Of a stretch of 64,000 nucleotides of DNA, positions 9,023 through 15,781 are shown piece by piece. Made by a program: the position numbers and the translations under genes. The stretch is taken from the NCBI RefSeq assembly GCF_026008495.1, contig NZ_BQUN01000116.1:68610-132609 (forward strand), given 5' to 3'. This stretch comes from Streptomyces sp. A012304. Lineage in GTDB: Bacteria > Actinomycetota > Actinomycetes > Streptomycetales > Streptomycetaceae. Below the pieces are notes generated by a model. That model made no database searches. It was not told the DNA's origin and saw only the letters and a list, made by a program, of their open reading frames with translations. Within the stretch, counting starts at the first letter, position 1. Every line of letters begins with the position of its first letter.

Positions 9023-9988
9023 GTGCCGCACCGGGCGAACCCGAGACCGGAGGGCTCCCGCAAGGAGCCCTCGCCTGAACGCTCGCTGCTGGCGTCGGTC
9101 GTCACCGATCCCGGGCACCTCCCCGAACTCCTCGCCGACTTCGCCGTCCGCCACATCGGGCCGGCCGTGCCCGAAGCGATCGCCGCGCTTCGGCGGAGAC
9201 ACCCCGGCGCCACCGAGACGGAACTCCGGGCCCGGGTGGTCGCCCGCGGCCGACGGACCGTCGTGTCGGAGGGATCCATCGTCGGCGGCCCGTTCCTCGC
9301 GCTCATTCCCCTCGCGTTCTGCGCTGCGCTGCTCCGCCAGGCACGTACGGTCCTGGAGCTGGCCGCTCTCGACGGCCGCGACCCCACGGCGAGCGCCCGC
9401 GCCGGCGAACTCCTCGTCCTGCAGGGCGTGTACGAGGACACCCGACAGGCCCAGGACGCGCTTGCCCGCACCGGACGCGCCGCCGGCGCACCCGCCCGCT
9501 GGAAGCGATGGGCGGCCCTGTGGAACGTCACCCTGCGCATGGCCCACCTTCTCGGCATCCTCGCGCCGGCCGACGGGAGCCAGGACGCGGGCCGGCGCGT
9601 ACGCCGGGTCACCGTCCAGGCTTGGCGGTGGCTGCTCCTCGGCGTGGTCCTCCTGGTCGGACTGGTCGCGCCCCTCGTCTGGCTCCCGTACATGGCGGTG
9701 GTCTACCGGCGTGCCGACGCCCGCCTGGCGGACCGTGTCCTCGCCTACTACTTCGCCGACACCGCACCCGCCCCGCGCCGCCGGACCTCCCGCCTCGAAC
9801 CGGAAGTGATGGCGGCCGTACTCCGTGCGTCCATCTCCCTCCTCGTACCGCTCGTCCTGACCGCCGTGACCTTCCTGACCGGCCTGCGCATCGCCGAGAG
9901 CCGCTGGCCGGTCCTCGGCATCACCCTGGCCACGGCCTCCGCCGGGGTCGGCGCACTCTGGTACTGGCACCGCCGCCGGCGGCATTGA
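9023..9988 (+). CDS. Membrane protein of unknown function (321 aa)
   Basis: Not recognised. The first 90 residues are soluble and helical, with an internal LRARVVARGRRTVVSEGS, followed by a hydrophobic segment (GGPFLALIPLAFCAALL). A charged helical middle section (about 110-195) precedes three or four C-terminal membrane segments, including WLLLGVVLLVGLVAPLVWLP and SLLVPLVLTAVTFLTGL, and a basic tail WYWHRRRRH. The ATG at 9023 lacks a strong ribosome site; an in-frame later start is possible. It is the last host gene before the island boundary at about 10065. Opposite-strand open frames over it are proline/arginine-rich and rejected. Confidence 0.6.
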   Translation: MPHRANPRPEGSRKEPSPERSLLASVVTDPGHLPELLADFAVRHIGPAVPEAIAALRRRHPGATETELRARVVARGRRTVVSEGSIVGGPFLALIPLAFCAALLRQARTVLELAALDGRDPTASARAGELLVLQGVYEDTRQAQDALARTGRAAGAPARWKRWAALWNVTLRMAHLLGILAPADGSQDAGRRVRRVTVQAWRWLLLGVVLLVGLVAPLVWLPYMAVVYRRADARLADRVLAYYFADTAPAPRRRTSRLEPEVMAAVLRASISLLVPLVLTAVTFLTGLRIAESRWPVLGITLATASAGVGALWYWHRRRRH

Positions 9989-10055
9989 CCGGTGGTGCCC
10001 TGTCCGTCGGGGTCACGTCATGGGCCGCCTGACGGGACCTGTCAACACATGACAA

Positions 10056-10079
10056 GGGCGGGGCCCGAAAGCCCCGCCC
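10056..10079 (-). terminator. GC-rich hairpin after displaced gene end
   Basis: Perfect 9-bp stem GGGCGGGGC / GCCCCGCCC around the loop CCGAAA, just past the stop (10100-10102) of the leftward gene fragment. It fits a rho-independent-like Streptomyces terminator, without a T-run. Its right arm and loop belong to the 111-bp repeat, the left arm does not, so the second copy at 18178 has only half the hairpin. Confidence 0.6.
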
Positions 10080-10175
10080 GAACCCCGCGAAACCTCAGCT
10101 CACGGCCACACCAAGCAGTAAGGCTGATGCCCCGCCTCGTGCAGCCGATGGCTGAAGTCCTGCCACTCGTGCAGC
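10065..10175. repeat. Left 111-bp direct repeat of genomic island (att-like, copy A)
   Basis: This 111-bp stretch matches 18178-18288 at 107 positions, in the same orientation. It covers the last 25 codons of the conserved gene at 18213 plus 35 bp after its stop. The differences are one base in the tail region and a three-base cluster that changes an AGC serine codon to TCA, so the encoded peptide is unchanged. Duplication of a gene's 3' end on both sides of foreign DNA is the footprint of site-specific integration into that gene. No integrase gene is present between the copies. Confidence 0.8.
10100..10175 (-). pseudogene. Displaced 3' end of the conserved gene now ending at 18213
   Basis: Reads HEWQDFSHRLHEAGHQPYCLVWP and stop on the minus strand, identical in protein sequence to the C-terminus of the gene at 18213-18644. 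Upstream of 10175 the similarity stops and the frame continues into unrelated sequence. Best explained as the original chromosomal end of that gene, pushed away when the island inserted and brought its own replacement end. It has no start of its own and is followed by the hairpin at 10056-10079. Confidence 0.8.
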
Positions 10176-10324
10176 GAATGGTGACGGGAGGGCGCTGACC
10201 TGGGGTTTGGCAAGGAAATGTGCTTAAACCCGGTGAACGGGGCTATCCAGGACGACTCCGACGCCGTGATGACACCAGCCACACCGAGATGTTCTCACCC
10301 ATGTACGGCTGCCTAAGACACCCG

Positions 10325-10789
10325 TCAGTCGGGCAGGTTGCCGTCGCCGCCCAGGTTGGCGACTATACGTCGCAGGACGTTGACTGTGGTCACGAAGTCG
10401 GCCGTATCAATGCCTTCGTGCATCTGCTTATGTACGCGCAAGTTGCGCTCCCTGGCCCGCAGCCGCCCGTCCTCTCCTGCCTCGGTCAAAGTCATGAGCC
10501 CTGCGTCTTCGGTCAGCCAACCGCGTGCGACAAGGTCATCGAAGACACTATTGAAGTCGATCCCGAGGTCCTCGTACTTCGCCAGCCGCTCGATCAACAT
10601 GGCGCGGGTCCACTTACCCGGCTCCCCGGCAACGTGGTTGAGTGTCCACCAATGCGGCTGCGTGAGATCCTCCACCGCTAACTGCGCACGGAGGGCACAG
10701 ACCACCTGCCGGTATGCCTCGCCAGTCCATGAACCGATGGGCTGAGCAGCCAACTCCTCCTGCGAGTACTCCCTGAGCGTCACGCTCAC
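10325..10789 (-). CDS. MarR-like winged-helix protein, hypothetical (154 aa)
   Basis: A soluble protein with predicted winged-helix character: WTLNHVAGEPGKWTRAMLIERLA (about 48-70) and DLVARGWLTEDAGLMTLTEAGEDG (85-108) look like the recognition helix and wing region of MarR-type regulators, followed by a helix RLRARERNLRVHKQMHEG and the end DFVTTVNVLRRIVANLGGDG. The start is GTG at 10789 with AAGGAGG five bases upstream. Genes of this type are common in Streptomyces accessory DNA. It is the first intact gene inside the island and transcribed toward the left boundary. GC is lower than in the host genes nearby. A DNA-binding role is inferred, not shown. Confidence 0.65.
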   Translation of the reverse strand: MSVTLREYSQEELAAQPIGSWTGEAYRQVVCALRAQLAVEDLTQPHWWTLNHVAGEPGKWTRAMLIERLAKYEDLGIDFNSVFDDLVARGWLTEDAGLMTLTEAGEDGRLRARERNLRVHKQMHEGIDTADFVTTVNVLRRIVANLGGDGNLPD

Positions 10790-11002
10790 GTGCCCCTCCT
10801 TCTCGTGATCGACAGAACGCGATCACCGTAGACCCTCAGGTTCAGTTGAGGTCAAGGCGTTTCAGGACCCGTTCGCAGCGTCACGCGAGGCCGAACCCCG
10901 AGGGGCGCGGCCCACCTCAGAGAGCACAAACGGGACAGCCCTTACGAGCTCGTGCACGGTAGGCGGTGAGGCGTCGAGTTCTCGATCGTCGATCATGGTC
11001 GT

Positions 11003-11648
11003 GTGGTGGGGAACACGTCTCGTGCAGTGATCATTAGCGATCGGAGGATCACCGGCCTGTCGGCTGGCGTGATCGCTGAACTCGTCGCTGAGGTAGGACC
11101 GTTGTGGCACGAACGACACCAGGCCAAGCTCGCGTCCAGGCCGCGGCAGCGGGCTGTGGGAGCGGGTGCGAAGCACCGGCTGGTGTTCGTCGACCGGCTC
11201 CTGGCGACGCTCGTGCATCTGCGCCATGCCGTCACTCATGACGTGCTGGCCTGCTGGTTCGGTGTGGACCGCTCCACGATCACCCGTGCCGTCGGCGAGG
11301 TGCGGCCCCTGCTCGCCGAGCGAGGGTGCACCATCAGTCCCGGTGTGCGGCTGCGGACACTGGCCGAGGTCATCGACCACCTCGGAACCAGCGGGAAGAC
11401 CGGCATCATCGACGGAACCGAGATCCGCGTCAGGCGCCCGGCCGCCGGCCGCAAGGACCGGGACAAGTTCATCTCCGGCAAGAGCAAGCAGAACGCGGTC
11501 AAGACCATGGTCGTCACGGACGGCGACGGCCGCATCCTCTTCTGCAGCCCGGCCCAGCACGGCAGCTGCGCAGACATCACCCACGCCCGCCAGTTAGGGC
11601 TGGTCAGGCTCCTGGACGGCGGCCCCGCACTGGAGATCCTCGCGGATG
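11003..11648 (+). pseudogene. Truncated IS5-family transposase
   Basis: N-terminal two thirds of an IS5/IS112-like transposase: a helix-turn-helix part (about 40-110, RLVFVDRLLATLVHLRHAVT then WFGVDRSTITRAVGEVRPLL) and the first part of the DDE domain, with the first catalytic Asp in GIIDGTEIRVRRP and the second region DGDGRILFCSPAQHGSCADI. Family identity ends at EILADA near base 11648; instead of the expected GYQGL segment and the last catalytic residue region, unrelated sequence follows to a stop at 11701. The element is therefore dead. GTG at 11003 is the probable old start. The breakpoint joins directly to the gene fragment beginning at 11646, implying a deletion took the IS 3' end. Confidence 0.75.
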
Positions 11649-11993
11649 CCCGCTATCGAATACGCCCACGGCAGCACACCGGCCTTCGGCCGAATGCCTG
11701 ACGGCTACTGGACTGCCACCTACGACCACGCGCACAGCCGGGTCAGCGGCGTGCTCATCGTCGACAACCCAGCACCCTGGACCTGGACGAAGAACACCCC
11801 CGTTCTCTGGCAAAGTCCCGACCCCAGCTCGATTCCAGCCCCCGTCCTTCCTGCCTGGGCAACCGCAGGGCTGGTCGAGGCCCAAGTCGAACACCGGACA
11901 GCAGCTTGCCCCACCCACACCGCCCTCGGTCTGCCCAAGCACTGGCCGGTTGGTGACGCTTTCCCCCGACGTCCTCTGAGCAACCCAAGCTGA
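11646..11993 (+). pseudogene. C-terminal fragment of a hypothetical protein fused to IS remnant
   Basis: An open frame reading IEYAHGSTPAFGRMPDGYW, then TATYDHAHSRVSGVLIVDNP and PAPWTWTKNTPVLWQSPDP, a composition rich in Trp, Pro and His that looks like genuine coding sequence, and I believe it resembles the end of a Streptomyces accessory hypothetical protein. It begins within a few bases of the transposase breakpoint and has no ribosome site, so it is read as a gene end left behind by the same deletion. No function is assigned. From 11994 to 12078 I see nothing. Confidence 0.45.
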
Positions 11994-12078
11994 CTGTAAG
12001 GGCGCGGAAGCAAGCTGACGGACCTCATGCAAGATCGCGGCTGACGCCGCTGGTTTCATACCGAGGACCCCGGAGCAC

Positions 12079-12885
12079 CTACCCCTTGGCAAGGACATAC
12101 GCGAGTGTCGCCGCCCGCTCTGCCATCCCCCGCTTCCACGGGATCCCGTCTTCCTCGGCGATCTCTCGCCACAGTGCCGCGGTGGCCACGCCGAACGCCG
12201 CGAGGGCTTCCGGTTCGGCGTCCCGCCATGACGGGAAGCGGCCCGCGAAGGCGACCACCTCTTCCACCGGGTGGCCGGAGTCCATGAGCCGCAGTGCCAG
12301 GGCGCCCGGGTCGATCCATGCTGCACCTCGCGTCGGCCACGCCCAGTCGACGAGCCGGGCCCGTGTGCCGACGATCAGTACGTTATCCGTGGCGAAGTCG
12401 GTGTGCAGGAGGGTGTCACCGCTGAAGTACTGCAACGTCCCCGGCGGGGCGTAGTCCGCCCACCGGTCGACAGCGTCCTTGATCTCGATGTCGGCCGGGG
12501 CCGTGACTGCTTGTAGTTCGGTGAGCGCGGCTTCCATGAGCGGCAGGTCGGGTGAGCCGGGCGCGTAGTCGGCGTGGCGGCCGTCGACCACCTCGTAGCC
12601 GAGAAGGCTCCAGCCATCGAGCTCCAGGTGCCAGTACAGGCGTGGGCAGGACGCCGGAAGATGCGGGGCGATCGCCGCCTCGCGGCGCTGTGCACCGACC
12701 TGGGGGTGGTCGGTCGGGATGCCCTTCACGAAGACCCGGCCGCTTTCGGTCTCCAGGACGGAGGCGATGCCGGAGTTCATGCCGCCCGGCGCGGTGGCCG
12801 CCTGATGGACGGCGCCGGTTTTGTCGGCGATGGCCCGGCGGATGCCGGCGGGGAGCTGCTCGAAGGGGATGCGGGACATGGACAC
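12079..12885 (-). CDS. Aminoglycoside-phosphotransferase-like kinase (268 aa)
   Basis: Member of the APH/choline-kinase superfamily. The Brenner-type catalytic loop is HTDFATDNVLI (H-x-D-x4-N), followed by LVDWAWPTRGAAWIDPG, which supplies the metal-binding Asp; an N-terminal lobe holds VFVKG with the ATP-site Lys. These enzymes phosphorylate small molecules and occasionally peptides; the substrate here is unknown. Start is taken as GTG 12885, six bases after AGGAA, rather than the ATG at 12879. It is codirectional with and 116 bp downstream of the 70-aa peptide gene and the radical SAM gene, suggesting a part in the same pathway (modification, immunity or transport-linked), which is inference. 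A resistance role is possible but nothing specific supports it. Confidence 0.75.
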   Translation of the reverse strand: MSMSRIPFEQLPAGIRRAIADKTGAVHQAATAPGGMNSGIASVLETESGRVFVKGIPTDHPQVGAQRREAAIAPHLPASCPRLYWHLELDGWSLLGYEVVDGRHADYAPGSPDLPLMEAALTELQAVTAPADIEIKDAVDRWADYAPPGTLQYFSGDTLLHTDFATDNVLIVGTRARLVDWAWPTRGAAWIDPGALALRLMDSGHPVEEVVAFAGRFPSWRDAEPEALAAFGVATAALWREIAEEDGIPWKRGMAERAATLAYVLAKG

Positions 12886-13001
12886 GCGCGGTTCCTCAGG
12901 GGTGCTCGGGTACAAGGGAGTGCCGCCCCGGCCAGGGTACGGCCGGGACGGCACTGAAGGGGTGGAACGAGCGGGCGGCACGGGCGCCGCCCGTGGTGGA
13001 T

Positions 13002-13214
13002 CTAGTACGGCTGGTCGTCACCGGCCGAGCAGCTGCACTCGGCGCCCTCGGCGGCCTCGTCCAGGTCGGCGAGGATCTGGAACTCGTCGTCCTTGATCGA
13101 CGCGGTGGTCAGCGGTACCGGCAGAACACCGGTCGGGCCGTCCGCCGGGCGTCGGCCGATGGTGAGCGTGACCGGTTCGCTGGGCGGGGTCAGGATTGCG
13201 GTGGACGGAGTCAT
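13002..13214 (-). CDS. Candidate RiPP precursor peptide with C-terminal CSC motif (70 aa)
   Basis: Small peptide starting ATG at 13214, with GGAGGT eight bases upstream, and overlapping the radical SAM gene's stop by four bases (ATGA), which implies translational coupling. The first 40 residues are neutral and Pro/Thr-rich, then comes an acidic segment DDEFQILADLDEAAEGAE and the end CSCSAGDDQPY, whose two Cys (60 and 62) are the only cysteines. A leader-like front, an acidic recognition-like stretch and a short Cys/Ser tail next to a SPASM enzyme are what precursors of ribosomally made, modified peptides look like. No double-Gly or other clear cleavage site is visible. No hydrophobic span, so it is not a membrane peptide. 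Identity as a substrate is inferred from context. Confidence 0.6.
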   Translation of the reverse strand: MTPSTAILTPPSEPVTLTIGRRPADGPTGVLPVPLTTASIKDDEFQILADLDEAAEGAECSCSAGDDQPY

Positions 13215-14371
13215 GATCCGTAACCTCCATGCTGGCAGTAGAACTCTCGTCGGTCCCCCGCCTCCTGGTAGAGCCTGGCCAGCGGTCGGCATGTGCGGCA
13301 CGTGCCGACCTTCGTGCAGCCGGAGCATCCACCGGTGCGGAGCTGTAGGGACTCGGCGACCGCGCCGAGTCGGGGGAGGGCTTCGACGCCCTCGGTGATG
13401 AGGTTCACGCTCGGGTCACGGCCGACCTTGCAGATCGACGCGATGCCGTGCGGGTTGACGTGGAAGAACGTGTGGCCGGCGTTGCAGCCGGTGAAGATGC
13501 TGCGGGCCTTGAGATGGCCCAGTGCCTGCGTCGCCAGGGGGTTCGCCTCGCCGTCGATCGTGGGCGACATGTTCGTGAAGACCTGGTGAGGGAAGCCGTA
13601 CGACTTCGAGAGGCGCACCATCGCGTCTGTCTCGTGCGCGTTGCCGTCCGACACGATCACGTTCAGGCGGACCGGCAGCTTGTCCTCGCGGGCGGCATCC
13701 AGGCCCTTCAGAAACCGGCCGAACGCCCCGCGATTCCGCGTCACCTTGTCGTACGTTTCGGCGGTGGCTCCGTAGACGCTCAGGGTCAGTCGGTACGGCC
13801 GGTGGCGGGCGAACAGGTCCCGGATCGGCTGCTTCCGCAGCGAGGAGCCGTTCGACGAGACCTGGACCATCATCCCGAGCTGGTGGGCGTACTCGTACGC
13901 CGCGCCGAACTCGCGGTCGATCAGCGCCTCACCGCCTGTGATCTGCAACCACAGGACACCGGCGTCCCTCAGTGTCTGGAGCAGCGTCTGCTTACCGGCC
14001 CAGTCCAGGCCCTCGAACCGCTTCTCCCCGAGGTAGCAGAACTCGCAGTCGTAGTCGCAGCCGAGGTTGATTTCCCACGACGCCTTGCCGTACCCGTACA
14101 GCGACCGCTCGCGGACGAGGACGATGTCGCCGACCGGCGACGAGGACAGCTCGGTCCCCCACGCTTGCCTCGCCGCGTCGGCCAGCCAGTCCGGGACGGA
14201 TCGGCCTTCAGCGCCGGCGGCCCGCAGCTCCTCGTAGCGGACCTCCGGGATGCGCACGCCGGCCGCCCGGCCGGGCCTGACGAGGAGGTACTGGGCGAGA
14301 AACGGGCTGGCCACGAGCTGCGGAGCTACTTTGGGCCGCAGCCTCTTGCCGTTGGTCTTCGTCTCGATCAT
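13211..14371 (-). CDS. Radical SAM/SPASM enzyme, probable peptide maturase (386 aa)
   Basis: The radical SAM cluster motif C-x3-C-x2-C is at Cys105, 109 and 112 (LGCDYDCEFCYLG), followed by the GGE-type SAM motif (LQITGGEALID). The C-terminus is a SPASM-like domain with seven cysteines: C296-x12-G-x4-C314, then C349-x2-C352-x5-C358-x2-C361 and C379, enough for two auxiliary Fe-S clusters. Such enzymes make carbon-carbon, thioether or similar crosslinks in ribosomal peptides. The ATG at 14371 follows GGAGGTCCA. An N-terminal region of about 95 residues before the barrel could bind the leader. Directly downstream, overlapping by four bases, is the 70-aa CSC peptide, the natural candidate substrate. 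Other SPASM roles (for instance anaerobic sulfatase activation) do not fit this neighbourhood. Confidence 0.85.
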   Translation of the reverse strand: MIETKTNGKRLRPKVAPQLVASPFLAQYLLVRPGRAAGVRIPEVRYEELRAAGAEGRSVPDWLADAARQAWGTELSSSPVGDIVLVRERSLYGYGKASWEINLGCDYDCEFCYLGEKRFEGLDWAGKQTLLQTLRDAGVLWLQITGGEALIDREFGAAYEYAHQLGMMVQVSSNGSSLRKQPIRDLFARHRPYRLTLSVYGATAETYDKVTRNRGAFGRFLKGLDAAREDKLPVRLNVIVSDGNAHETDAMVRLSKSYGFPHQVFTNMSPTIDGEANPLATQALGHLKARSIFTGCNAGHTFFHVNPHGIASICKVGRDPSVNLITEGVEALPRLGAVAESLQLRTGGCSGCTKVGTCRTCRPLARLYQEAGDRREFYCQHGGYGS

Positions 14372-14474
14372 TGGACCTCCACGAGGTGGGTGCGAGGGGT
14401 TGGTCGGGCCTGGTGGTGGGCGGCGATCAGGTTGGCCCCGCGCTCGGCCGGTGGGTCCCTTCACCAAGCGCGGG

Positions 14475-14606
14475 TCAGGGCGTGGGCCGTGCGGTCGAGG
14501 CGGCCACGCCGATCACGAAGCCGCACGAGGCGGACACGAGCACGATCAGCAGTGGTCCGGCGTAGCGGGCGGCTCTGGATACCTGGGTGGCGACACGGCG
14601 GTTCAC
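14475..14606 (-). CDS. Tiny single-span membrane protein (43 aa)
   Basis: GTG at 14606 overlaps the stop of the preceding gene (GTGA), and the frame encodes a basic N-terminus (VNRRVATQVSRAARYAG), one hydrophobic helix (PLLIVLVSASCGFVIGVAAS) and a five-residue tail. Charge distribution predicts the N-terminus inside. It sits between the DUF protein and the radical SAM gene, in the same direction, with 103 bp before the latter. It could be an unnoticed member of the peptide locus, for example an immunity or export helper, or a fortuitous frame; the coupled start and clean membrane topology favour a real gene. Confidence 0.5.
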   Translation of the reverse strand: MNRRVATQVSRAARYAGPLLIVLVSASCGFVIGVAASTARPTP

Positions 14607-15247
14607 GGCTTCCACCAGGCCCTCCACGGGCGGGTGATGATCTCCCGGTACGTATGGTGTGAGGGGCTGCGGCCACCATGCGTGAACACCCAGCTCTGCG
14701 GTTCGGCGAAGTCGGTGCCGGACAGTGAGGTTTGGCCACAGACCGCGCACTGCATCGCGTACGTGGTGGGCTCGGCGTCGGGTTCCCGGTCGGGCTGGAG
14801 GGTCCACCACTTGCGGCACATGATCGCGCGGCTGGTCATCGAACCGACTCCAGAGTTGTGGCGACGTGGGTGCTGGAGAGCGGTGCGGAGGGCATGCGTG
14901 TCGGTGAGGGTGTCGTCGTCGGGTAGCTCGCACCATCCGCCGAACCAGCCGTCGAGCAGTTCCAGGCCGGGGGCGACGAGCCAGGAGTCGGCGGAGAGGT
15001 GCCGTACCGGCAGATCGTCCCAGCTGGCTTGGGAGCCGGTCGGGACGGCGTAGTAGAGACGCCCGTTGGGCCTGTCGTAGAGCACGGGGCCGACGGAGGC
15101 ACCGGTGCCGCGCAGGTAGGCCAGAGCCAAGAGGCCGATCTCGGCCGAGGTGCGCACGACGTCCCAGCCGTCGCCGACCTTCAGTAGCCGCAGTCCCGGC
15201 ACGTCGTTCACCATGGGCGCACTTCGCAACGCGTCACGCACGGACAT
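14603..15247 (-). CDS. Two-part hypothetical protein: primase/polymerase-like N-part plus DUF7848-like C-part (214 aa)
   Basis: Residues about 1-120 read like the short Streptomyces proteins related to the N-terminus of bifunctional primase/polymerases: DGWDVVRTSAEIGLLALAYL, GASVGPVLYDRPNGRLYYAV, LSADSWLVAPGLELL. Residues about 140-214 carry a different unit, with CRKWWTLQPDREPDAEPTTY, a CAVCG pair and the end FTHGGRSPSHHTYREIITRP, matching what I know as DUF7848. These two are often separate genes; here they are in one frame. ATG at 15247 with GGGAGGTGT upstream. It overlaps the resolvase-like gene upstream by 14 bases and the 43-aa gene downstream by four, so the leftward arm is tightly packed. 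Function unknown. Confidence 0.6.
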   Translation of the reverse strand: MSVRDALRSAPMVNDVPGLRLLKVGDGWDVVRTSAEIGLLALAYLRGTGASVGPVLYDRPNGRLYYAVPTGSQASWDDLPVRHLSADSWLVAPGLELLDGWFGGWCELPDDDTLTDTHALRTALQHPRRHNSGVGSMTSRAIMCRKWWTLQPDREPDAEPTTYAMQCAVCGQTSLSGTDFAEPQSWVFTHGGRSPSHHTYREIITRPWRAWWKP

Positions 15248-15668
15248 CACACACCTCCCTGCGGCCGCAGACTTTGGCTTGCGCTGAGCGAAGAGGCGGA
15301 TCGCGTGGTCGGCTGAGAGGGCGGACCACAATCAGACGAGCGCCTGTTGCTGTTATCTGCCGCTCGCGCTCGGTGCCGAGGCCCTTCGGGCCGAGGTGGC
15401 TGAGAGCTGGAACTACGGCCCCGTAGGCATCGGGGAGTTCGAGCGCGTCGAGCAGACCGACGAAGGCGGGGGAGCGGACGATCACTGTGGCGTCGCGGTC
15501 GGTGAAGACGCCGCACAAGGCTAGTTCGTGCCGGTCGCAGTATTCGGTGAGGCAGTCGACGAGAGCCGTATGGCGAGGTAGGCCGCCGGTGACGTGACGC
15601 AGGTAGCCGAAGACCTGAGGGAAGGCGATGGGGCGGCGTTCGGTGATGAGGTCGTCGTCCATGCCCAC
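15234..15668 (-). CDS. Resolvase-like protein lacking the catalytic serine region (144 aa)
   Basis: The pattern FGYLRHVTGGLPRHTALVDC, TEYCDRHELALCGVFTDRDA and LDALELPDAYGAVVPALSHL resembles the N-terminal serine-recombinase fold (strand, helix, strand with D, then a VV..L.HL strand-helix). The position where resolvases have Y.R.S is YLRHVTG, with no serine, and there is no C-terminal DNA-binding domain, so it is unlikely to recombine DNA. First gene of the leftward arm, starting at 15668 (or the ATG two codons later) opposite the XRE regulator. It may have been recruited as a regulator or structural protein; that is a guess. Confidence 0.55.
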   Translation of the reverse strand: MGMDDDLITERRPIAFPQVFGYLRHVTGGLPRHTALVDCLTEYCDRHELALCGVFTDRDATVIVRSPAFVGLLDALELPDAYGAVVPALSHLGPKGLGTERERQITATGARLIVVRPLSRPRDPPLRSAQAKVCGRREVCDVRA

Positions 15669-15706
15669 AGCGTCGGCCGTCGTGAACGGCCTCGAAATGG
15701 CCTGCT

Positions 15707-15728
15707 GTTGTACTTCCGTTGCACTTCC
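15707..15728. promoter_or_regulatory. Tandem 11-bp direct repeat GTTG(T/C)ACTTCC x2, candidate operator
   Basis: GTTGTACTTCC is followed immediately by GTTGCACTTCC, one mismatch in eleven. The pair lies in the 113-bp gap between the divergent resolvase-like and XRE regulator genes. An 11-bp period puts both copies on the same face of the helix, as expected for a protein binding side by side. The XRE/TPR protein encoded 53 bp away is the obvious candidate binder. Confidence 0.5.
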
Positions 15729-15781
15729 CGCCCCACGTCGTCACTGACAGTGCTTCCATACGTGACGGAGGGAGGTCATCC

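Noticed and set aside
8909..9985. Minus-strand frame over the 321-aa membrane protein
   Set aside because: Composition is charged and Gly-rich without hydrophobic periodicity; the plus strand shows clear membrane segments.
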